A DNA stretch of 29,697 nt from Chloroflexota bacterium (GTDB lineage: Bacteria > Chloroflexota > Dehalococcoidia > SAR202 > UBA826): assembly GCA_002696685.1 (NCBI GenBank), contig NZSI01000047.1, forward strand, positions 20,265 through 49,961, written 5' to 3'. The position numbers were made by a program, and so were the translations under genes. This document shows, in pieces, positions 1-8,934 of this stretch. Each line of letters opens with the position of its first letter. Within the stretch, counting starts at the first letter, position 1. The notes below the pieces were generated by a model that was not told the origin of the DNA, did not search any database, and saw nothing but the letters and a program-made list of their open reading frames with translations.

Positions 1-737
1 TAACCTTTCTGCTCAAGCTCAAGTGCAAGCTCTGCGTCTCCAGATTTGACTATTTTGCCATCCACAAGGACATGAACAAAATCAGGTGATATATAGTCTA
101 AAATTCTCTGATAATGAGTGACAAGTAGAACAGATTTTTGGGGACCTCTAAAATTATTAACACCTTCTGAAACAATCCGTAAAGCGTCTATGTCAAGCCC
201 GGAGTCCGTTTCATCCAATAAGGCCAGTTTAGGATTTAGCAAAGCTAGTTGGAGGATCTCGTTTCTCTTCTTTTCACCGCCAGAAAACCCTTCGTTTACT
301 GATCTTTTGACAAGGTCTGGATCCATCTCCACAAGTTGACGCTTTGCCTCTAAAAGTTTATCGAAGTCCCTAACACCCATCTCCTCCTCACCATTTGCTT
401 TCCGAATAGCATCTACTGCGGCTTTCAAAAACTGCCAAGTACGCACACCGGGAAGTTCCACAGGGTATTGAAAGGCTAAAAATATTCCAGCCCTAGCCCT
501 GATTTCAGGCTCCATTGCAAGAATATCATCCCCTTCATAAATTATTTCTCCTTCCGTCACAGCGTATCCTGGTCTGCCAGCAATAACATTGGCCAAAGTG
601 CTCTTCCCTGAACCATTTGGACCCATAATTGCATGTACTTCACCCACTCCAACTTCCAGATTAATTCCTTTGAGAATTTCATTATCCTCAATAGAGGCAT
701 GCAAATTTTTTATTTCAAGAAGATTGTTTTTACTCAT
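1..737 (-). CDS. sufC: SufC, Fe-S cluster assembly ATPase (3' end outside window)
   Basis: SufC is the cytosolic ABC-type ATPase of the SufBCD scaffold that builds Fe-S clusters. Read from ATG at 737, the frame stays open to base 1. It shows Walker A GPNGSGKST (about residues 39-47), the ABC signature FSGGEKKR (about residue 150), and a Walker B region LALLDETDSGLD with the Suf-type ETDSGLD in place of DEP. The visible 245 residues end near ELEQKG, which is close to the usual SufC C-terminus, so only a few residues are missing. The start codon directly follows the sufB stop (TAGATG), indicating translational coupling. SufD and a cysteine desulfurase would be expected further left, beyond the window. 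Confidence 0.95.
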   Translation of the reverse strand, partial: MSKNNLLEIKNLHASIEDNEILKGINLEVGVGEVHAIMGPNGSGKSTLANVIAGRPGYAVTEGEIIYEGDDILAMEPEIRARAGIFLAFQYPVELPGVRTWQFLKAAVDAIRKANGEEEMGVRDFDKLLEAKRQLVEMDPDLVKRSVNEGFSGGEKKRNEILQLALLNPKLALLDETDSGLDIDALRIVSEGVNNFRGPQKSVLLVTHYQRILDYISPDFVHVLVDGKIVKSGDAELALELEQKG

Positions 738-2201
738 CTATCCGACTGCACCTTCCAAACTGACTCGAAGTAATTGTGATGCCTCCATTGCAAATTCAAA
801 AGGAAGTTCCTTAAATATACCCCGGCAGAATCCATTGATAACCATATAATTTGCTTCTTCCAAATCAATACCTCTTTGTTGCAGATAGAACAGCTGATCA
901 TCATTGACTTTAGAGGTGGTAGCCTCATGACCCATTTGGGCGGAAGGATTACGAACTTCTATGTATGGCACAGTATGTGCCCCGCATTCATCTCCGATTA
1001 GAAGAGAATCACATTGAGTAAAATTCCTTGCATTATCCGCGTTAGGTAGAATCGACACCTGCCCTCTGTATGTATTTTCAGCCTTGCCTGCCGATATTCC
1101 CTTGGCAATAATCGTACTTCGCGTATTTTTGCCAATATGGATCATCTTCGTCCCCGTGTCAGCCTGTTGGTAATTGTTAACAAGTGCCACGGAATAAAAT
1201 TCCCCAACAGAGTTGTCTCCCTGAAGAATCACGCTTGGATACTTCCAGGTGATTGCAGAACCAGTTTCTACCTGAGTCCACGATATTTTAGAATTCTCTC
1301 CTCTAGCAGCCCCTCGTTTCGTGACAAAATTAAACACTCCTCCGTTACCATCTTTGTCACCGGGATACCAGTTCTGCAGAGTTGAGTACTTAATCTCCGC
1401 GTCCTTGAGAGCTACTAACTCAACAACTGCAGCGTGAAGTTGATGAGTCTTCCGCATTGGGGCTGTACAACCTTCTAGGTAACTTACATAACTTCCCTCG
1501 TCGGCAATTATCAAAGTGCGTTCGAATTGACCGGAGTCGACTTCATTAATTCTGAAATACGTCATCAACTCTATAGGACAACGTACGCCCGGGGGCACGT
1601 AACAAAATGATCCGTCACTGAATACTGCAGAGTTCAGGGTGGCATAGAAATTATCACTGTAAGGTACCACTGAACCAAGGTATTTTTGCACCAATTCAGG
1701 ATATTTCTGAATTGCCTCGCTGATAGGGCAAAAGATAACCCCCGCCGCCGCCAAGGTATCTTGATACGTAGTAGCAACCGAAACACTATCAAGGACGGCA
1801 TCAACAGCGACCCCTGTGAGCTTTTTCTGCTCTTCTAGTGGAATTCCTAACTTACCAAAAGCCTCTATAAGTTCCGGGTCGACATCATCCAAACTTTCGG
1901 GAGCATCATCCATCGACTTAGGAGCCGAGTAATAGATAATGTCCTGGAAATCTATTTCCTCAAATCGTACCTTAGCCCACTTAGGTGCCGACTCTTCCCC
2001 TTGCTTCTGCCAATGAGAAAAGGCTTTAAGGCGCCAATCGAGCATCCAATCAGGTTCATTTTTCTTCTTAGAGATAAACCTGACTATATCTTCATTCAAT
2101 CCTTTGGGGGCATTATCTGATTCAATGTCAAACTCAAAACCCCATTTATATTGCTTTTCTTCTAATCCTGTCTGGCGGGAAATGACCTTTTGTTCGGCCA
2201 T
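738..2201 (-). CDS. sufB: SufB, Fe-S cluster assembly scaffold protein
   Basis: SufB is the scaffold subunit of the SufBCD complex on which nascent Fe-S clusters are assembled. The 487-aa length is normal for the family. Visible hallmarks are [16 protein letters not shown] (with the Cys corresponding to E. coli C254), [20 protein letters not shown], and [20 protein letters not shown] (with the Cys corresponding to E. coli C405). The start at ATG 2201 has a good Shine-Dalgarno sequence (AAAGGAGAG) about 9 bases upstream. It is the first Suf gene here and abuts sufC. About 220 bp of non-coding DNA upstream carries an inverted repeat, so it is probably the first gene of a suf transcript. The Fe-S proteins NuoB and NuoI encoded nearby would be clients of this system. 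Confidence 0.97.
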   Translation of the reverse strand: MAEQKVISRQTGLEEKQYKWGFEFDIESDNAPKGLNEDIVRFISKKKNEPDWMLDWRLKAFSHWQKQGEESAPKWAKVRFEEIDFQDIIYYSAPKSMDDAPESLDDVDPELIEAFGKLGIPLEEQKKLTGVAVDAVLDSVSVATTYQDTLAAAGVIFCPISEAIQKYPELVQKYLGSVVPYSDNFYATLNSAVFSDGSFCYVPPGVRCPIELMTYFRINEVDSGQFERTLIIADEGSYVSYLEGCTAPMRKTHQLHAAVVELVALKDAEIKYSTLQNWYPGDKDGNGGVFNFVTKRGAARGENSKISWTQVETGSAITWKYPSVILQGDNSVGEFYSVALVNNYQQADTGTKMIHIGKNTRSTIIAKGISAGKAENTYRGQVSILPNADNARNFTQCDSLLIGDECGAHTVPYIEVRNPSAQMGHEATTSKVNDDQLFYLQQRGIDLEEANYMVINGFCRGIFKELPFEFAMEASQLLRVSLEGAVG

Positions 2202-2344
2202 AGGACGTTACTCTCCTTTATCTATTAAAAAGACTTAACAATTCCAAATCCAACAAAAACCTATTTACAAACATAACTATTGGCAACAAATCGGTACAAC
2301 CGTGATATTGAGAATACTCCATAGAAGTCAATTGGGGTTCATAG

Positions 2345-2367
2345 TTGTTGAGTTAAACGGTCAACAA
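2345..2367. promoter_or_regulatory. Inverted repeat upstream of sufB (candidate operator)
   Basis: A perfect 7-bp inverted repeat TTGTTGA-N9-TCAACAA lies about 145 bp upstream of the sufB start. On the minus strand, TTGACT (2331-2326) and TATCAC (2307-2302), separated by 18 bp, could be a weak -35/-10 pair just downstream of it. Suf operons are often controlled by SufR, IscR or Rrf2 proteins, but this repeat does not match a motif I can name with confidence. The dyad is seen; its function is inferred. Confidence 0.3.
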
Positions 2368-2423
2368 TAGTCAATGAAATATACCATCCGAATATAGAGG
2401 AGGTCAAAGAATACGAGTGAACT

Positions 2424-2906
2424 TCACGCCTGACCCAAAAGCTGCACGACAACTTCACGATATCCCACTTGCTGAGCCTTTTCCCCGTCGAGTTCTACCA
2501 TGAATACCCTTTGCCATTTGCCAAGAGGCATTTTCCCATCAATAACTGGTATCGATTCACTAGAACCGAGTGTTAGATGCTGGCAATGGGAATGCCCATT
2601 AGGGCATTCATTCTCATGCATATGGACAGTGCGAACATCAAAATCGTTGTGTCCATAGTTCGCATCAGAGGAAGCTATGTTGTTCAACAGATTCGTAAAA
2701 TCGTCTAAGAGAAGTGGTTCGTTTTCCTGTATTACTATGGCCGCTGTAGTATGTCTTGAGAACACAACTACAATGCCATTTAAAACCCCTGAAGACTCAA
2801 TGCATTCCTCAATTTTATCTGTTATATCGATAAATTCTGGTGAAGTCTGAGAACGCACTTTCAGCGTAATCGTAGAGGTTCTCATAACTGCATCGAAAAC
2901 GTTCAT
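2424..2906 (-). CDS. YjbQ/UPF0047 family protein
   Basis: A small cytosolic protein of the YjbQ (UPF0047, secondary thiamine-phosphate synthase-like) family. Diagnostic stretches are HTTAAIVIQENEP, then DANYGHND, an H-rich segment ECPNGHSHCQHLTLGSSES, and the C-terminal GKMPLGKWQRVFMVELDG. The family has a conserved His/Glu site, and E. coli YjbQ has a weak thiamine phosphate synthase activity, but the physiological role is unsettled. The 160-aa form begins at ATG 2906. The family usually begins near the second Met (residue 8, ATG 2885), giving 153 aa; neither start has a clearly better ribosome site (AAGG lies only 2 bases from the first). It has its own leader, with gaps of about 160-220 bp on either side. 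Confidence 0.9.
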   Translation of the reverse strand: MNVFDAVMRTSTITLKVRSQTSPEFIDITDKIEECIESSGVLNGIVVVFSRHTTAAIVIQENEPLLLDDFTNLLNNIASSDANYGHNDFDVRTVHMHENECPNGHSHCQHLTLGSSESIPVIDGKMPLGKWQRVFMVELDGEKAQQVGYREVVVQLLGQA

Positions 2907-3069
2907 AACCTTGCTCTAATTATGTTCCTATATGAATTCTGCCTGAACGGCTTTTACTTCAACTCGCTATTACTTCGTTTTCAAATTGAACAACAACCAT
3001 TCTAAACCTTTTTGATGGGCGGTTCACATCTTTTACTATCTATTGACAACCTTAACCTTATAAAAATTG

Positions 3070-3822
3070 TTATTCAGGAACTGAAAGGGAATTTACTCTA
3101 GTTAATATCTGATTCATTCTATTTGAAACGATTCTACTGCCAAGACGAAACTTAATATACTCCGATATCCTATAGGGAGTGTCAGCTATATTAGATTTTG
3201 AACTTCTACTACGTCGGTCTATTTGATATCTAGACTGGGGAAAACTACCAGACTCCTGGGAAGTGATTCCCCTAATTATCGCAAACGGCATAGATATTTC
3301 AGAGCAAGCTGATGCCGTATAAGCGGCATCCTGATCGATAGAACCTACTCTCAAATCTCTACCCAACCATGTCCTCATATTACTGTTTGTGGCTATATGT
3401 GGTGCAGTCACAATAGAGCCTTTAATTAAGTTTCTCTCGCCCTCATCGATATGTTTAAAAAGCATTTCCATGGGCACGCAGTTGGCAACTTCCAGTTCAG
3501 TCACCGAACTGGAAGACCATAGAGCCATTTCCCCCACAAGCTTCTTTAGGCGGTCGCACAATACGACGCTACCTATTCGAACTGTCTTATGTAGGGAGGC
3601 TGCAGTGCCAACAGATAGAACAAAAGTGACCTCAGGCATATTCCCCAGTAATTGTGCCCCTCTATATGCTCTCTCTCCCGAAGCTCCCGTTAATATAAGA
3701 AGTTCAGTCAACTCAGGAGATTTGTAACTGATAAACCTATCGTTGGAAGTTGAGACCCTGAAGTGATGCTTCCTTAGAAAACCTTGGAGTATTTTTGTGT
3801 CTGAAGCTAATATACCTTTCAT
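3070..3822 (-). CDS. Nucleoside phosphorylase / MTA-SAH nucleosidase-like protein, possibly inactive
   Basis: The 250-aa protein has the layout of the PNP/MTAN superfamily. It has an N-terminal LLILTGASGERAYRGAQLL segment, then FVLSVGTAASLH (family G-rich ribose/base region) and VRIGSVVLCDRLKK. A late segment SIDQDAAYTASACSE, then MPFAIIRGITSQ, aligns with the family's vDMExaA...vPf.viRxISD. Two key positions differ: the M-E of DME is Q-D (D163-Q164-D165), and the catalytic Asp of R-x-I-S-D is Ser (S188). The last 60 residues are basic and not family-like. It may bind rather than cleave a nucleoside, or use other residues. It starts at ATG 3822 with GGAAGAG upstream and lies 30 bp after the prenyl synthase gene, suggesting co-transcription. 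The hopanoid-associated phosphorylase HpnG is the nearest contextual parallel, but no hopanoid genes are present. Confidence 0.7.
   Translation of the reverse strand: MKGILASDTKILQGFLRKHHFRVSTSNDRFISYKSPELTELLILTGASGERAYRGAQLLGNMPEVTFVLSVGTAASLHKTVRIGSVVLCDRLKKLVGEMALWSSSSVTELEVANCVPMEMLFKHIDEGERNLIKGSIVTAPHIATNSNMRTWLGRDLRVGSIDQDAAYTASACSEISMPFAIIRGITSQESGSFPQSRYQIDRRSRSSKSNIADTPYRISEYIKFRLGSRIVSNRMNQILTRVNSLSVPE
3489..3515. repeat. 10-bp inverted repeat inside the phosphorylase-like gene
   Basis: CTTCCAGTTC and its exact complement GAACTGGAAG are separated by 7 bases. They could form a stable hairpin in the mRNA but have no T-run, so they are not a terminator. The symmetry means both strands read SSVTELE in one frame. 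No function is apparent. Confidence 0.6.
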
Positions 3823-3852
3823 ATCACTCTTCCATGGAATATAAAAACGAAA

Positions 3853-4902
3853 CTAATATTCTCTCACTGCTAAAAAGTGAGCAAGAACATCAAAATGAAA
3901 TTTATAACTATCAGGTAGCATTGCATCGGAAAATAATTTCAGGGCCTCTTCTTCATATTTGTGAGCAAGCCCTTGTGCGTAATCTCTTGTGCCTGCCTGT
4001 TCCATAATTTCTAAAACGGTCACAACCTCTTGTTCTCCTATATATTCCAAAGAATAGATTTCCCGCAATAGTTCTCGACCTTTTTTATCGGCCTTGACCA
4101 TGGCATGGACGATAGGAAGCGAATTTTTTTTTCTCAGGATATCAATGCCTACGGGCTTACCGGTAGATTTTTCCTCTCCCCATATACCAAGAATGTCATC
4201 TCTTATCTGAAAAACGAACCCCAAGGACCTACCAGTTTTTCGAAAAATTTCTAAGGTCTTTAAATTTTCGGTCCCCATCACGGCCCCCAAATGAAGAGAA
4301 CAACGAATTAATGCTCCAGTCTTTCTCGCTATCATAGCCATATACTGGTCCAGTGTTATGTCGATTCGACCCTCAAAGGAGATGTCCATATATTGACCTT
4401 CAATCATTTCAAGACAGGCCTCCGTCAAAAGTTCTACTCCTTTTAGGACCCGCTCCGTGTCCTTGCCTTCATCATTTTTCATCATTTCCATTGACCGGTC
4501 TGCCAATATTCTCAAAACGTTCCCAGCCACAAGTGCTTTATTTATTCCCCACAACGCCCAAAGAGTTGGTCTGTGGTGTCTTGTCTCATCAAAATCTTCA
4601 ATCTCATCATGAATTAGTGAAAAATTGTGTATCAGTTCAAGAGAGGCAGCCGCTGGCAAGGCATTTTTCATATGGCCACCCACCGCTTCACAGGCAAATA
4701 AACAAAGAGATGGTCGCAGCGATTTCCCCATCACACCATTGACAGGTCTTCCATCTTTATCTGACCATCCCATGCAATATCTAAGCATGTCATAAACCGA
4801 TAAAAAATCCTGATCTATTCTCGCCTTTAGTGTAGTTACGATGATGTCCCGATATCTATCAAGAATCTCGGGAGAAGTCGTCATTTTTTTATCATGTTCC
4901 AA
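3853..4902 (-). CDS. Polyprenyl diphosphate synthase (geranylgeranyl/farnesyl type)
   Basis: A cytosolic trans-isoprenyl diphosphate synthase that condenses isopentenyl diphosphate with an allylic diphosphate. The 349-aa length is normal. Visible signatures are GKSLRPSLCLFACEAVGG (59-76), the first Asp-rich motif LIHDEIEDFDETRHHRPT (D99 and D103; the second Asp of DDxxD is Glu), and the second motif FQIRDDILGIWG followed by TGKPVGIDILRKKNSLPI. The DDILG form of the second motif and the spacing resemble GGPP synthases. Chain length cannot be read safely. TTG at 4902 gives the longest form; ATG at 4884 (residue 7) is an equally possible start, and neither has a strong Shine-Dalgarno sequence. 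It is the first gene of the leftward unit and is divergent from nuoA. Confidence 0.92.
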   Translation of the reverse strand: MEHDKKMTTSPEILDRYRDIIVTTLKARIDQDFLSVYDMLRYCMGWSDKDGRPVNGVMGKSLRPSLCLFACEAVGGHMKNALPAAASLELIHNFSLIHDEIEDFDETRHHRPTLWALWGINKALVAGNVLRILADRSMEMMKNDEGKDTERVLKGVELLTEACLEMIEGQYMDISFEGRIDITLDQYMAMIARKTGALIRCSLHLGAVMGTENLKTLEIFRKTGRSLGFVFQIRDDILGIWGEEKSTGKPVGIDILRKKNSLPIVHAMVKADKKGRELLREIYSLEYIGEQEVVTVLEIMEQAGTRDYAQGLAHKYEEEALKLFSDAMLPDSYKFHFDVLAHFLAVREY

Positions 4903-4962
4903 TTTTGGAGAAGTCCCACACGGTAGAATTATTATGGACTCACATTTCAGATTTTGGAAAGG

Positions 4963-4990
4963 ATACTAGATTAGACTTATCTAGTCACAA
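4963..4990 (-). promoter_or_regulatory. Candidate promoter for the prenyl synthase unit with an operator-like dyad
   Basis: On the minus strand, TTGTGA (4990-4985) and TAGTAT (4968-4963) are separated by 16 bp. The spacer is almost filled by a perfect 7-bp inverted repeat ACTAGAT-N7-ATCTAGT (4965-4985). Both boxes match the sigma-70 consensus at 4 of 6 positions, so the promoter call is tentative. The dyad itself is exact. Confidence 0.35.
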
Positions 4991-5021
4991 TATCTAACGT
5001 AACTAATAAAGCATTTTTTAC

Positions 5022-5051
5022 TTGCTAGCAGATCAACCCCTGTGCTATATT
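5022..5051 (+). promoter_or_regulatory. Candidate sigma-70 promoter of the nuo operon
   Basis: TTGCTA (5022-5027), an 18-bp spacer and TATATT (5046-5051) precede nuoA. A TG one base before the -10 box makes it an extended -10 element. Transcription would start near 5058, leaving a leader of about 75 bases before the nuoA ATG, which has AGGA just upstream. Confidence 0.5.
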
Positions 5052-5133
5052 TTCGAATCAGAGTGGTCTGTGCCATAGGCATTGGACAAGAGACATTTCA
5101 GGCCTCAAATATATGCAATAATCTGCAGGAAAT

Positions 5134-5529
5134 ATGCTCGACGAATACTTCAGACAGTACGGTGTGATCGCTATCTTTGCAGCACTGGCAGTCGCTGTCC
5201 CATCAGGAATGCTAATAATATCGTGGCTCTTATCAGTGATAAGGATAAGACCTAATAATCCATCCGCGGTAAAAAGCAGTATTTATGAATGCGGCTTTGA
5301 AACAATCACGGAGCGATGGAGTAATTTTAATTTCCGGTACTACAGTATCGCTCTTCTTTTTGTAATTTTTGATGTGGAGATCGTTTTTTTGTTCCCTTGG
5401 GCTGCTAGCTTTGGAACAATGTCGGTGGAATTCGGAGCATACGTATTTATCGAAATGGCGATTTTCATAGGAATACTAGTCTTAGGCTGGCTTTATGCAT
5501 GGAAAAAGGGGTCACTAGAGTGGAGTTGA
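5134..5529 (+). CDS. nuoA: NADH-quinone oxidoreductase subunit A
   Basis: NuoA is a small membrane subunit of complex I at the junction of the peripheral and membrane arms. The 131-aa protein has three predicted transmembrane segments: about residues 10-35, 65-90 and 97-120. The conserved loop [13 protein letters not shown] lies between the first two, and [12 protein letters not shown] opens the second helix. It is the first gene of the nuo operon and starts at ATG 5134. Its last 31 bases overlap the longest form of nuoB. Confidence 0.96.
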   Translation: MLDEYFRQYGVIAIFAALAVAVPSGMLIISWLLSVIRIRPNNPSAVKSSIYECGFETITERWSNFNFRYYSIALLFVIFDVEIVFLFPWAASFGTMSVEFGAYVFIEMAIFIGILVLGWLYAWKKGSLEWS

Positions 5530-6152
5530 ACGTTTCTGAAACAGGAGAAGAATCCTCGATGATCATACCTCTACATGACACGACATGGGGTTTAGATCAG
5601 CAAGAGGGAGAATACATTAATCACCTTAAATCCACCCATCTGGAAGCACTGGCCGAACCTATTGTAGAGGTACCGGATGACCTTCAGAGAAACATTGCGG
5701 TTACATCAGTCGATGCCCTCATAGGATGGGGAAGAAAATCAGCAGTTTGGCCTCTATCATTTGGCTTGGCTTGTTGCGCTTTTGAGATGATGGCCAGCGC
5801 AATGTCACGGTTCGATCTCTCCCGCTTTGGGATGGAAGTATTCAGGCCATCCCCGAGACAAGCAGATTTGATCATAATTGCAGGAACAGTCACTTGGAAA
5901 ATGGCTCCAGCCATAGAAAGAGTTTACGAACAGATGGCTGAACCAAGATGGGTAATTTCAATGGGGGTATGTGCCACAAGCGGCGGACCTTATTATGGAT
6001 CTTATAGCGTGGTTCCCGGAGTCAACCATATAATTCCAGTTGATGTTTATGTACCTGGATGCCCTCCAAGACCAGATGCACTCCTCTACGGAATTATGCA
6101 GCTCCACGAAAAGATAAAAAGATATTCCATCAAGAAACGGAATCGATCTTGA
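5499..6152 (+). CDS. nuoB: NADH-quinone oxidoreductase subunit B (cluster N2)
   Basis: NuoB carries the terminal [4Fe-4S] cluster N2 that passes electrons to quinone. All four cluster ligands are visible: the CC pair in [11 protein letters not shown] (C92, C93), C158 in [16 protein letters not shown], and C188 in [15 protein letters not shown]. The start is uncertain: ATG 5499 overlaps nuoA by 31 bases. GTG 5520 has AAGGGG about 8 bases upstream, and TTG 5526 would form a TTGA overlap with the nuoA stop. The extra N-terminal residues are not part of the family core. The downstream nuoC start overlaps the stop codon. Confidence 0.96.
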   Translation: MEKGVTRVELNVSETGEESSMIIPLHDTTWGLDQQEGEYINHLKSTHLEALAEPIVEVPDDLQRNIAVTSVDALIGWGRKSAVWPLSFGLACCAFEMMASAMSRFDLSRFGMEVFRPSPRQADLIIIAGTVTWKMAPAIERVYEQMAEPRWVISMGVCATSGGPYYGSYSVVPGVNHIIPVDVYVPGCPPRPDALLYGIMQLHEKIKRYSIKKRNRS

Positions 6153-6604
6153 CCAAGATTATAAGTGGAAGCGAATTAGCTTCCTCCCTTGAAGAGAAAC
6201 TGCCTGGTTGTATTACAGCAAGTAATGAAGTTGACGTCTGGGTATCCCCCGAATCATTACTTGATGTATGCCAAACCCTAAAAGACCCAGAGGGATTAGA
6301 CTTTTCCTACCTTACGTCCATATCCGCTGTTGATTATATAGATAATTTTGAACTGGTTTATCACGTTCTTTCTATGAGGAACAATTACAGCGGTGTCATA
6401 AAATGTAGATGCAGTAGCGAGGGAAACCTCAGAGGTGAACCTACAGTTTCGTCGGTCACTGGGATCTGGAAGGGTGCTGATCTTCAAGAAAGAGAAATAT
6501 GGGACCTCATGGGAATAAAATTCGAAGGGCATCCTAATCTGAAACGCATCCTCCTCTGGGAAGGGTTCGACGGACATCCTCTTCGAAAGGATTACCTAGG
6601 ATAA
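6149..6604 (+). CDS. nuoC: NADH-quinone oxidoreductase subunit C
   Basis: NuoC is the 30-kDa-type hydrophilic subunit of the connecting module, next to NuoD. The most likely start is TTG at 6149, overlapping the nuoB stop as TTGA and giving 151 aa, normal for a stand-alone NuoC. The frame is open further upstream, but that part lies wholly within nuoB. The C-terminal family signature is clear: [17 protein letters not shown], then LKRILLW and [11 protein letters not shown]. NuoC is not fused to NuoD here, unlike in E. coli. It ends 4 bases before nuoD. Confidence 0.94.
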   Translation: MTKIISGSELASSLEEKLPGCITASNEVDVWVSPESLLDVCQTLKDPEGLDFSYLTSISAVDYIDNFELVYHVLSMRNNYSGVIKCRCSSEGNLRGEPTVSSVTGIWKGADLQEREIWDLMGIKFEGHPNLKRILLWEGFDGHPLRKDYLG

Positions 6605-6608
6605 TCAT

Positions 6609-7715
6609 TTGACGGGAATTAGAACTGAACCAATCACTATCAATCTTGGGCCTCAACACCCTAGTACACATGGTGTATTTAGGCTAAGGGTGACTTTTGA
6701 TGGAGAGGAGATTATTGACGCTGAACCAGTTTTTGGCTATCTCCACAGAGGGACGGAAAAGCTGGCCGAGAGTAGAAATTATGTCCAAATAGTAACTCTG
6801 ACTGACAGAATGGATTACCTCGCAAGTATGTCGAACAATTTGGCATACGTCAGGACTGTGGAGAAACTGGCAGATATTGAAGTGCCGGAAAGAGCACAAT
6901 ACATAAGAGTAATCAGCGCCGAACTGCAAAGAATTGCAAGCCATTTGATGGCAACTGGATTCCTATTAAACGACCTAGGGGCACTCGCGACTCCACTCGT
7001 TTATTGTTTTCGGGAGCGTGAAAGAATTCTTGACCTATTCGAAATGTTGTGTGGGGCAAGAATAACTCTTAGTTATATGAGGCCTGGTGGTGTGTTACAA
7101 GATGCCCCAGAGGACTTTTGGCCCTCACTCGATTCTTTAATAGGAGATTTACCACATTATTTCGACGAATTAGAATCCTTAATAACATCCAACGAAATTG
7201 TGTTGGCTAGAACAAAAAACGTTGGGTTACTAACGGATGAGCAGGCAATAGACAGCTCAATGTCAGGCCCAAATCTCAGAGCCTCTGGTGTGAAATGGGA
7301 TTTGCGTAAGGCTGATCCATACGAAATATACGATCGGGTGAAATTCGATGTACCAATAGGCGCTATTGGTGACACATACGACAGGTACTTGGTTCGTATT
7401 TTGGAGATGCGAGAGAGCGTTAAAATTGTTGAGCAATGCCTACAACAAATAGAGTTTGGTCCTATAAGAGCGGATACACCTTTCTTTATCAGGCCTGCAG
7501 CAGGCGAGGCTTATGCTGCTGTAGAAGGGCCAAAAGGAGAGTTGGGATTCTATATGGTAAGTGATGGAGGAGTAGCACCCTACAGATGTAAAGTTAGAGC
7601 TCCGTCTTTCATCAATCTCACACCCCTCCGGGATATGTTGAAGGGCTGGAAAATGGGCGACCTAATTATCATATTTGGATCCATCGACGTCGTTTTAGGA
7701 GAGGTGGATCGCTAA
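6609..7715 (+). CDS. nuoD: NADH-quinone oxidoreductase subunit D
   Basis: NuoD is the 49-kDa-type subunit, related to the NiFe hydrogenase large subunit, and forms the quinone pocket with NuoB. Its N-terminal INLGPQHPSTHGVFRLR and VFGYLHRGTEKLAE (with the quinone-site His and Tyr) are canonical. FFIRPAAGEAYAAVEGPKGE and the C-terminal DVVLGEVDR also fit. The hydrogenase-type Cys ligands are absent, as expected for complex I. The length is 368 aa with a TTG start at 6609. The stop codon shares one base with the nuoH ATG (TAATG), indicating coupled translation. Confidence 0.96.
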   Translation: MTGIRTEPITINLGPQHPSTHGVFRLRVTFDGEEIIDAEPVFGYLHRGTEKLAESRNYVQIVTLTDRMDYLASMSNNLAYVRTVEKLADIEVPERAQYIRVISAELQRIASHLMATGFLLNDLGALATPLVYCFRERERILDLFEMLCGARITLSYMRPGGVLQDAPEDFWPSLDSLIGDLPHYFDELESLITSNEIVLARTKNVGLLTDEQAIDSSMSGPNLRASGVKWDLRKADPYEIYDRVKFDVPIGAIGDTYDRYLVRILEMRESVKIVEQCLQQIEFGPIRADTPFFIRPAAGEAYAAVEGPKGELGFYMVSDGGVAPYRCKVRAPSFINLTPLRDMLKGWKMGDLIIIFGSIDVVLGEVDR

Positions 7716-8932
7716 TGAACTATCTCTCCGGATTCGTGGATTTTTATACATTTTACGACCTATCTTTAAGTCTTTTTCAGTACTTTGGCTTTGGTGACAA
7801 CGCTCAATGGATGTCATATTTGACTGCAGGGGTAATCATTTCATTCATAGTAATCAATATCATGATCCTTTCAACAGCATTTTACACCTGGTTTGAAAGA
7901 CGAGTCCTAGGGCGATTCCAAGTAAGGCGAGGACCAAATCGGAACGGACCTTTCGGTATTTTGCAGCCGTTCGCTGACGTGCTTAAGCTCATAATGAAAG
8001 AAGACACTATTCCGTCCGAGGCGGACAGACCTGTATTTACATTAGCACCCATAGCACTAGTAGCTCCAACCTTGTTAATAATGGCGGTGATTCCAATGGG
8101 AGAAACCTCCTTCTTAGGAAGCCTAAACATCGGAATACTTTTTATTGTGGGCGTTACATCAGTCAACTCCATAGCTATTTTTATGGCTGGGTGGGGTTCA
8201 AGAAATAAATATGCAATTTTGGGATCAATGCGTGGGGCCGCTATGTTAATTAGCTATGAGATTCCAATGGCCCTTGGTATAACCAGTGTATTACTGATGT
8301 CAGGTTCACTGGCTATGACAAACATAGTGAGTAGCCAGAATGTTTGGTTCATCTTAGTGATGCCATTGGGATTTTTCGTGTTTATGGCAGCAGCAACCGC
8401 TGAAATTAGTAGAACACCCTTCGACCAGATAGAGGCTGAATCAGAGCTTGGATCCGGATACAATACTGAGTTCAGTGGAATAAAATTTGCGATACTGTTC
8501 CTTGCTGAATTCATGGCACCCATTGTGACCGCTGCTGTAGTTGCAACCCTGTTCCTTGGGGGAACAAAGGGGTTCGATCCAATCCCAGGTCAAATATGGT
8601 TTGCATTGAAAATGTTTGTGGTCATTTTCGTACTACTGTGGTTTAGAGCAACGTGGCCGAGATTACGGATAGATCAAATAATGGGATTTGCCTGGAAGGG
8701 TTTGTTTGGACTGGGCATCTTCAACATATTTATCATTGCGATTGAGATTATGATATTCAAAACAGAAGACGGCACATTAAGCACTTCCCACATGCTGATA
8801 ATGTCGGGGATAAACTGGATAATAACAATAGTGACACTATTGACCCTAATGCGTATTTATGGTCACAAGAAATTGGAGAGGCCAATCCCTGTTCCATCGC
8901 CTCTTGCGAATATGGGCGTGGAGGCAGATTAG
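7715..8932 (+). CDS. nuoH: NADH-quinone oxidoreductase subunit H
   Basis: NuoH is the heel subunit that lines the quinone channel and links redox chemistry to proton translocation. The 405-aa protein has about eight to nine hydrophobic segments. The signature FERRVLGRFQVRRGPNRNGP is followed by GILQPFADVLKLIMKED, and the charged loop FDQIEAESELGSGYNTEFSG corresponds to the conserved acidic TM5-6 loop. It is longer than the roughly 325-aa E. coli protein, with extra sequence at the N-terminus (about 40 residues) and the C-terminus. It is separated from nuoI by 2 bases. Confidence 0.96.
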   Translation: MNYLSGFVDFYTFYDLSLSLFQYFGFGDNAQWMSYLTAGVIISFIVINIMILSTAFYTWFERRVLGRFQVRRGPNRNGPFGILQPFADVLKLIMKEDTIPSEADRPVFTLAPIALVAPTLLIMAVIPMGETSFLGSLNIGILFIVGVTSVNSIAIFMAGWGSRNKYAILGSMRGAAMLISYEIPMALGITSVLLMSGSLAMTNIVSSQNVWFILVMPLGFFVFMAAATAEISRTPFDQIEAESELGSGYNTEFSGIKFAILFLAEFMAPIVTAAVVATLFLGGTKGFDPIPGQIWFALKMFVVIFVLLWFRATWPRLRIDQIMGFAWKGLFGLGIFNIFIIAIEIMIFKTEDGTLSTSHMLIMSGINWIITIVTLLTLMRIYGHKKLERPIPVPSPLANMGVEAD

Positions 8933-8934
8933 CT

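Noticed and set aside
2400..2500. AGAGGAGG ribosome-site-like sequence followed by GTG on the plus strand
   Set aside because: The frame stops after about 27 codons and lies inside the YjbQ gene in antisense.
5499..5529. Possible frameshift between nuoA and nuoB
   Set aside because: Both proteins are complete; the overlap disappears if nuoB starts at GTG 5520 or TTG 5526.
6059..6148. Extended N-terminus of nuoC
   Set aside because: The upstream part lies entirely in nuoB and adds no family sequence; the TTG at 6149 gives a normal-length NuoC.
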